Shown one piece after another: positions 58,736-64,000 of a stretch of DNA of 64,000 nt (position 1 is its first letter; each line of letters starts with the position of its first letter). Made by a program: the position numbers and the translations under genes. The DNA lies in contig CAVPDZ010000005.1 in NCBI GenBank assembly GCA_963702755.1, positions 1 through 64,000 on the forward strand, in the 5' to 3' direction. Under the pieces are notes generated by a model, which searched no databases, was not told the origin of the DNA, and saw only the letters and a program-made list of their open reading frames with translations. The stretch comes from JAJPKK01 sp963702755. GTDB taxonomy: Bacteria; Pseudomonadota; Alphaproteobacteria; Rhizobiales; Xanthobacteraceae.

Positions 58736-59536
58736 ATGACCGGATCGCTGCAAAAATCGATGGTGCAGCGTGGCACGCTTGCGAGCATCGTGCTGCTCGT
58801 GGCGTTCCTTGCGGCGTGGCAGTGGGGACCGGGTGCGCTCGGCATTCCTGCTTTCATCATTCCGCCGTTGTCCGCGGTGTGGGACGAGGCGGTGCGGATG
58901 TGGCAGGTCAATCACCTGATAATGCACACGCTCGTCACCACCGCCGAGGTCGTCGCCGGCTTTCTGCTCGGCAGTCTGCTCGGCGCGGTGTTCGGCTATC
59001 TGCTCGGGATGTCGCCGACGGCGGAGTTTGCGCTGTCGCCCTATATCCTCGCGCTGCAAATCGCGCCGAAGGTCGCGTTCGCGCCGCTGTTCATTCTGTG
59101 GATGGGCTTCACCGTCTATCCGAAGATCCTCGTCGCGATCCTCATCGTGTTCTTCCCCGTCATGGTCAACGTGCTGACGGCGATGCGCGGCGTTGATCCC
59201 GACCTCGTCAATCTCGCGCGCGCGTTCAAGGCGACGCGGGCGCAGATCTTCTGGAAGGTCGAATTCCCGAACTCGATGCCGCCGATGTTCGCCGGCCTGC
59301 GCATCGGCTCGACGCTCGCGGTGGTCGGCGTCGTGGTCGGCGAGCTTGTCGGCGGCAATGTCGGGCTCGGCTTTCTGTTGAGCTTCGGCGAGGGCCAGGC
59401 CAATACGCCGATGGTGTTCGTATCGATCGTCATGCTGACGATCGTGGGCGGCGTGTGCTACCTCGCCGTGATCCTGTTGGAGCGTCGCGTGCTCCATTAC
59501 CTGCCGTCGCGCGCGCCAGCGGCGCTCGGCGGTTGA
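58736..59536 (+). CDS. ABC transporter permease (SsuC/TauC-like)
   Basis: 266 residues with six predicted transmembrane helices. The coupling-helix region NLARAFKATRAQIFWKVEFPNSMPPMFAGLRIG carries the EAA-type motif, with VVVGELVGGNVGLGFLL after it. It completes the importer with the SBP at 56349 and the ATPase at 57550. Start at ATG 58736. The gene ends 18 bases before the thiamine-diphosphate enzyme, so they are likely one transcript. Confidence 0.9.
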   Translation: MTGSLQKSMVQRGTLASIVLLVAFLAAWQWGPGALGIPAFIIPPLSAVWDEAVRMWQVNHLIMHTLVTTAEVVAGFLLGSLLGAVFGYLLGMSPTAEFALSPYILALQIAPKVAFAPLFILWMGFTVYPKILVAILIVFFPVMVNVLTAMRGVDPDLVNLARAFKATRAQIFWKVEFPNSMPPMFAGLRIGSTLAVVGVVVGELVGGNVGLGFLLSFGEGQANTPMVFVSIVMLTIVGGVCYLAVILLERRVLHYLPSRAPAALGG

Positions 59537-59554
59537 CGTGTCGATGAGGACATC

Positions 59555-61226
59555 ATGAACGGTCATCCGACGGTTGCCGCCGTCATCGCCAGGGACCTTG
59601 CCGCATTCGGCGCGCGGCGCTGCTTCGGATTGCTCGGCACCGCGAACTTCAAGATCAGCCGCGCGCTGGTCGACGCCGGCGTCGAACTGATCTCGGCGCG
59701 CCACGAAGGCAATGCGGCGAGCATGGCGGACGCCTATGCCAAGGCGAGTGGCGAGCTGACGCTCGTCAGCGTGCATTCCGGCCCCGGGTTGACCAACGCC
59801 ATCACTGGTATCGCCGAGGCGGCGAAGAGCCGGACCTCGATGCTGGTGCTTGCGGGCGATGTGCCGACCGGCGCGGTGACCAACAATTTCTACATCGAGC
59901 AGGGCGATCTCGTGCGCTCGGTCGGCGCGGTGTCCGAGCGCATCCACACAGCGGCCTCGGCGCGCGAGGATGCGCGGCGCGCGGTGGTGCGCGCCATGCG
60001 CGATCGCCAGACCGTGGTGCTGAGCCTGCCGCTCGACGTGCAGGACGCGCCGATGGCGACGAACGCCGGTCCGTTGGAACTGCCGCCCGCGCCGGGCCGG
60101 CTCTATCCCGATCCTGATGCAGTGCGCCGGCTCGCCGAGGCGGTCGCGCGCGCGAAACGCCCGCTCATTTTGGGCGGCCGTGGCGCCGTGCTGTCGGATG
60201 CGGAAGGCGCGTTGCTCGCGCTCGCCGATCGCACTGGCGCGTTGCTGGCGACCACCGTGTGCGGCCATGGTCTGTTTGCGCAGAGCCCGTGGTCGCTCGG
60301 CATCTGCGGCGGCTTCTCATCGCCGGCGGCCGATCGAAATGATCCGCGACAGCGACCTCATTCTCGGCTTTGGCGCGAGCTTCACGTCATGGACGACGAA
60401 GCGCGGCAAGCTGATCGCGCCGGACGCGGCTGTCGCGCAGGTCGATATCGAGGCGGCGAAGTTCGGCTACCAGCGGTCAATCAACTACGCGGTGCTGGGC
60501 GACGCCAAGGCGACCGCCGAGGCATTGCTCGCGGAACTCGGTAAGGATGGCGGAGCGTCGCGCGGACGACACAGCGCGCCCGTGCGCGATCGCATTCGCG
60601 CGGGCGATAATCATCACGCGCCGCAGACAGACGAATCAAGCGCGCGCTTCATCGATCCGCGAACGCTGAGCAAGGCCGTCGACGCCATCCTGCCCGCAGA
60701 TCGCGTGGTCGCGTCCGACTCCGGCCATTTCTGCGGCTGGGTGCCGCGCTATCTGCGGGTGCCGAACGCGCGCGCGTCGTGCCTGTCGCACTCGTTTCAG
60801 TCGGTCGGGCTCGGGCTTGCCTCTGCGATCGGTCTCGCCGTCGCCAACCCCGGCAAGCTCGCCGTGCTCGGCACCGGCGACGGCGGCTTCCTGATGTCGA
60901 TCTCCGATCTCGAGACCGTTATTCGATTGGGCTTGCGGATGTGCATCCTCGTCTACAACGATGCCTCGTACGCCGCCGAGGTGCACTATTTCGGCCGCCA
61001 GGGCTACCCGATCGACATCGTCCAGTTTCCCGACACGGATTTTGCCGCGATTGCGCGCGGCTACGGCGCGCAGGGCGTCACGGTGCGGACGCCCGAGGAT
61101 CTTGCGCCGCTGCGCGCCTGGGTCGATGCCGGCGCGCCCGGCGTCTTCGTGGTGGACGGCAAGATCAATCCCGATTTCGAGGCCGATTGGCACGCCGAGC
61201 ATTTTCCGGCGAGCGCGCCGCATTGA
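59555..61226 (+). CDS. Thiamine-diphosphate enzyme (acetolactate synthase/decarboxylase-like), frameshifted
   Basis: About 557 residues. The catalytic Glu is in ISARHEGNAASMADAYA; HSGPGLTNAITGI follows. The TPP/metal motif is GTGDGGFLMSISDLETVIRLGLRMCILVYNDAS (segments). The frame changes near 60330: CGGFSSPAA gives way to PIEMIRDSDLILGFGAS. It could be a decarboxylase, carboligase or sulfopyruvate/sulfoacetaldehyde-type enzyme. Being directly downstream of an importer, it may process the imported compound. Confidence 0.83.
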
Positions 61227-61234
61227 AGCAGTGC

Positions 61235-61320
61235 GTAGCCCGGATGAGCGCAGCGAAATCCGGGTCAGCCAAGCCTCTGGACGTACGTCCCCGGATGTCG
61301 CTGCGCTCAATCCGGGCTAC
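61235..61320. repeat. REP/MITE-like inverted repeat, copy 2
   Basis: Arms 61235-61264 and 61290-61320 match copy 1 at 36821 (GTAGCCCGGATGAGCG start) with a single inserted A in the right arm. It lies between the thiamine-diphosphate enzyme and a small membrane gene, 8 bases after the stop. Confidence 0.9.
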
Positions 61321-61332
61321 AAAAGGACGAGG

Positions 61333-61542
61333 TTACGCCGTGCGCGAGCGGCCGGCGAACCAAGCGATGATGAACAACACGATTCCGGCGGCGAGCGCCA
61401 CGAGCGCGTGCTTGGTGTGGACGTGATCGGAGCCGGCTTCGTAGCCGGGGAAGAATTGCGGCAGCGAGCCTGCGGGCAGCATGAAATAGGCGCCGGCCGC
61501 CGCCAAGCAGACCAAGCCCAAAATGATAGCGATGATCTTCAT
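61333..61542 (-). CDS. Small two-pass membrane protein
   Basis: 69 residues: two hydrophobic helices (IIAIILGLVCLAAAGAYFM and ALVALAAGIVLFIIAWFAG) around a short polar loop with HVHTKH. GGAGG lies 7 bases before ATG 61542, supporting it as real. Function unknown. Confidence 0.7.
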   Translation of the reverse strand: MKIIAIILGLVCLAAAGAYFMLPAGSLPQFFPGYEAGSDHVHTKHALVALAAGIVLFIIAWFAGRSRTA

Positions 61543-61858
61543 GCGTCGTCCTCCCTATCGTCGCGCGTTGGGGATAGCGGCTTTGGCGCATGATGCCAAG
61601 CACGGCCCCTCCCAAGTTTTGACATCTTCACATGTGTTGATTCGAACCGGGGTAGGGGGACACTTCAACACAGCAAAACACTCGCGCTCACGGCGCGGTT
61701 TGGGTTTAGAGGCCGCGTTCGAGCGGCCGACGACGTTGCCTGCCGCGGCGGCGCGGTCGCGTGGGCAGCGATCGGGCTTCTGTGATCATTCGTACAGCCG
61801 GCAGGCGCAGCCGGTTCCGCTTGTTGATATGCCGCTGCGACATCATCCGAGTTCTGTA
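61543..61858. other. 316-base gap without recognisable gene
   Basis: The plus strand is open across this region, but the translation is basic and irregular, with no domain or plausible ribosome site. It is probably promoter and leader sequence for the divergent small membrane gene and the nuclease-fold gene. No terminator or repeat is seen. Confidence 0.5.
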
Positions 61859-62710
61859 ATGTACGCGACAATATTCGCTGTCGCGGCAGCGACGACACTG
61901 ATTGCTTTTGGCGCGGCGGCGCAGGGACGCGCGCCCGTGGAACCGTCGCCGCCGTCCGCCGCGGACTGTGGCGCCGCGACGAGCGTCACGGGCGAGGTCG
62001 CAAGCGTCACCGACGGCCGTTCGCTGCGGCTGACCGATGGCCGCGAGGTGCGCCTCGCCGCGATCGAGACACCACCGCTAACCTCCGAGGCGGAAGACGA
62101 TGGCCGGGCCGAGGTCGCGATTGCCGCCAAGGCCGCGCTCGAATCATTTGTGCTCCATCGCATGGTCGTGCTGCGTCCGACTGGAACAGGTTCCGACCGT
62201 TATGGCCGAATCGTTGGCTTCGTTTCTGTCGTGTCGTCGGCCGCCGAAACCTTGGTCCAGCGTGATATGCTGGCGGGAGGCCATGCGCTGCTATCCCCGA
62301 TCGGGCTTGCGCCGGGATGCCGCACCTACCTGCGCACCGCGGAGCGGGCGGCGCGGACCGCGAAGCTTGGCCTTTGGAGCGAACCATATTATGTAGTTCG
62401 GCGCGCTGATGATCCCTCGGATGTGATGGGTGACGAGGGACGATTCGCCGTCGTTGGCGGCAAGGTTCTATCGGTGCGCGAAAGCGGCGGCATCGTGTAC
62501 GTGAACTTCGGACGACGATGGTCGGAAGATTTTACCGTCACGATTCTTAAACGAAATGAGCGTCTATTTGCCGGTGCCGGCATGCCGCCGAAGGAACTCA
62601 CCGGACGTCGCGTCGAAGTTCGGGGATGGGTTGAAGCGCGCAATGGTCCGGCCATCGAGGTGGCACGGCCGGAGCAGATCGAATTCGTCGACAGGGGCCA
62701 AAACGAGTAG
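61859..62710 (+). CDS. Secreted staphylococcal-nuclease-fold protein with altered active site
   Basis: 283 residues with a signal peptide (cleavage after GAAAQ). An SNase OB-fold domain (about 40-160) has GEVASVTDGRSLRL, EVRLAAIETPPL and DRYGRIVGF. The metal Asp of IDTPE is Glu, and the general-base Glu is Pro, while both Arg positions look kept. A second beta domain follows (VGGKVLSVRESGGIVYVNFG). It may be a weak nuclease or a binding protein. It ends 13 bases before the M48 peptidase gene, so the two are co-transcribed. Confidence 0.78.
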   Translation: MYATIFAVAAATTLIAFGAAAQGRAPVEPSPPSAADCGAATSVTGEVASVTDGRSLRLTDGREVRLAAIETPPLTSEAEDDGRAEVAIAAKAALESFVLHRMVVLRPTGTGSDRYGRIVGFVSVVSSAAETLVQRDMLAGGHALLSPIGLAPGCRTYLRTAERAARTAKLGLWSEPYYVVRRADDPSDVMGDEGRFAVVGGKVLSVRESGGIVYVNFGRRWSEDFTVTILKRNERLFAGAGMPPKELTGRRVEVRGWVEARNGPAIEVARPEQIEFVDRGQNE

Positions 62711-62723
62711 GCTGTTCGCAGCG

Positions 62724-64000
62724 ATGAGGGGGAGCATTCGCACAATCGGTCGTCGAGCCGGGGGGCTCGTCGCAGCGGCGTTGGTGACGCTCGCCGTTGC
62801 CGCCTGCTCGAGCATGCCCTCGATTGGGACGATCTCGCTTCCCGAGCTGCCGAAAGCAGGCGGCGGCGCCTCTGCGGCGGCCGAGCGCGAGCATCAGCGG
62901 GTACTTGCGGCCTACGGCGGCGCCTACTCAGACCCCAAGCTGCACGCCAAGCTCACGACCGTCGTCGAGCGCCTGGTCGCGGCGTCGAGCCGCCCCGACG
63001 TCAAATACCGCATCACCATTCTCAACTCCCCGGCCGTCAACGCGTTCGCGCTGCCCGACGGCGAGCTTTATGTGACGCGCGGCCTTCTTGGGCTCTCCAA
63101 TGATTCGTCCGAACTCGCCTCGGTGCTGTCGCACGAAATGGCGCACGTGATCGCGAACCATGCCGCGCTCCGCGAAGAACGGGCGCACAAGACCGACCTG
63201 ATCAGCAGCGTCACCGATCTTCTGAGAAACCCGGAAGTCGGCGCGCTCGCACTCACCCGGTCGAAAATGGAGGCGGCGAGCTTCTCCCGCGCCCAGGAAC
63301 TCGAGGCCGACGGCATGGGTGTCGAGATCGCAACAAAGTCCGGCTACGATCCGTTTGGCGCGGCGCGCCTCCTAGGCTCGATGAGCCGCAATGCCGACTT
63401 CGTGACGGCGCGGCGCGGCGGCGACGTCCGCGATTTTCCATCGTCACATCCGGCGACCCAGGAGCGCATTCAGAACGCCCAGAGCGTCGCGAGGCAGTTC
63501 GGTGCGCCGGGCGCCGGCGATCGCGACCGGCCATCCTATCTCGCGAGCATCGATGGGATGGTCTACGGCGAAGATCCGGCCGACGGCTTCGTGCGCGGAC
63601 GTCGTTTCATCCATCCGAAGCTCGGCTTTACCTTCACGGCGCCCGAGGGCTTCGGCCTCGACAACACCAACCAGGCGGTTCTCGGCTTGAAGGACGGCGG
63701 TACCCAGGCGCTGCGGCTTGATATCGTCAAGATTCCCGCAGAGCAGTCACTTGTTGAATATCTCAACTCGGGCTGGATCGAGAATGTCGATACAAGCTCG
63801 CTTGAGGAGCTGTCGCTCAATGGATTTCCCGCGGCGACGGCAACAGCGAAGGGCGACCAGTGGGCCTTCCGGCTCTATGCCATCCGCTTCGGCAGCGAGG
63901 TCTATCGTTTCATCTTCGCGGCACGAAACCGCACGCCGGAGGCGGACCGCACGTTCCGCGAGACGGTACAGACCTTCCGCCGCCTCACGCTTGCGGAAAT
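62724..64000 (+). CDS. M48-family lipoprotein metallopeptidase, cut at window end
   Basis: At least 425 residues. A lipoprotein signal ends LAVAAC, giving a lipid-anchored Cys. The zinc motif is H-E-M-A-H in LSHEMAHVIANHAALREE, and QELEADGMGVEIA supplies the third ligand Glu. The C-terminal part (FIHPKLGFTFTAPEGFGL and beyond) is a beta domain found in BepA/LoiP-like proteases. It would act on misfolded envelope proteins. The reading frame is open at 64000, so the end is missing. Confidence 0.9.
   Translation, partial: MRGSIRTIGRRAGGLVAAALVTLAVAACSSMPSIGTISLPELPKAGGGASAAAEREHQRVLAAYGGAYSDPKLHAKLTTVVERLVAASSRPDVKYRITILNSPAVNAFALPDGELYVTRGLLGLSNDSSELASVLSHEMAHVIANHAALREERAHKTDLISSVTDLLRNPEVGALALTRSKMEAASFSRAQELEADGMGVEIATKSGYDPFGAARLLGSMSRNADFVTARRGGDVRDFPSSHPATQERIQNAQSVARQFGAPGAGDRDRPSYLASIDGMVYGEDPADGFVRGRRFIHPKLGFTFTAPEGFGLDNTNQAVLGLKDGGTQALRLDIVKIPAEQSLVEYLNSGWIENVDTSSLEELSLNGFPAATATAKGDQWAFRLYAIRFGSEVYRFIFAARNRTPEADRTFRETVQTFRRLTLAE

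Noticed and set aside
57872..60268. 798-codon open reading frame on the minus strand
   Set aside because: Antisense to the importer and thiamine-diphosphate enzyme; a GC-bias shadow crossing a repeat and several genes.
61620..61660. tRNA-like TTCGAACC segment
   Set aside because: The surrounding sequence cannot form a cloverleaf on either strand.

Overview
The window is GC-rich chromosomal DNA from an alphaproteobacterium, most likely a soil or freshwater Hyphomicrobiales of the Bradyrhizobium/Rhodopseudomonas/Xanthobacteraceae type. The grounds are a gapR nucleoid gene, a murJ-trpS-universal stress protein cluster, many orphan periplasmic binding proteins and aromatic or amide catabolic enzymes, several intergenic inverted-repeat families of the kind common in that group, and two FNR/FixK-type boxes. 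No phage, insertion sequence, integrase or CRISPR array is visible.

Layout. 1-9.7 kb: two tandem secreted proteins of unknown function, an NMT1/THI5-like binding protein, a PQQ alcohol dehydrogenase with the lanthanide-type Asp-Tyr-Asp motif, an amidohydrolase, a LivK-like binding protein, and an SDR coupled to a GMC oxidoreductase. 9.8-20.3 kb: alpha/beta hydrolase, the usp-trpS-murJ housekeeping cluster, a GlcG-like protein, a secreted metallo-beta-lactamase protein ending in a clear terminator, a methyltransferase, a PfkB kinase and a membrane coiled-coil protein. 20.4-28.8 kb: UlaG-like hydrolase, 3-hydroxyanthranilate dioxygenase, a CapD/WbpM-like membrane dehydratase, cupin, PilZ, a resorcylate-decarboxylase-type amidohydrolase, a tyrosine-tailed envelope protein, tRNA-Ile2(CAT), gapR and a periplasmic thioredoxin. 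28.9-39.1 kb: PyrK/PyrD class 1B pair, a TPR-2OG oxygenase, TauD-like dioxygenase, amidase, a broken DUF429 gene, a Tat-exported amidohydrolase and ybaK.

39.2-44.6 kb is the most interesting part: two FNR/FixK boxes precede a tight operon of acyl-CoA ligase, 2-oxoacid dehydrogenase E1 alpha, E1 beta, a lipoyl E2 and an acyl carrier protein, with no E3. It looks like a low-oxygen-controlled system that could deliver an acyl group from a 2-oxoacid to a dedicated ACP. 44.7-64 kb: LLM oxidoreductase, an exonuclease-DNA ligase repair pair lacking its usual helicase and phosphoesterase, an RND pump starting at CTG, a spermidine-synthase-like protein, a Tat-exported esterase, a flavin hydroxylase, a VOC protein, an NMT1-type ABC importer beside a thiamine-diphosphate enzyme, a nuclease-fold protein and an M48 metallopeptidase cut by the window end.

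About fifteen genes here are interrupted by one or two single-base-type frameshifts while both halves remain well conserved. They are listed as single loci. The density and mixed sign of these indels suggest sequencing or assembly errors rather than decay. The DUF429 locus, which also has an in-frame stop, is the best candidate for a true pseudogene.
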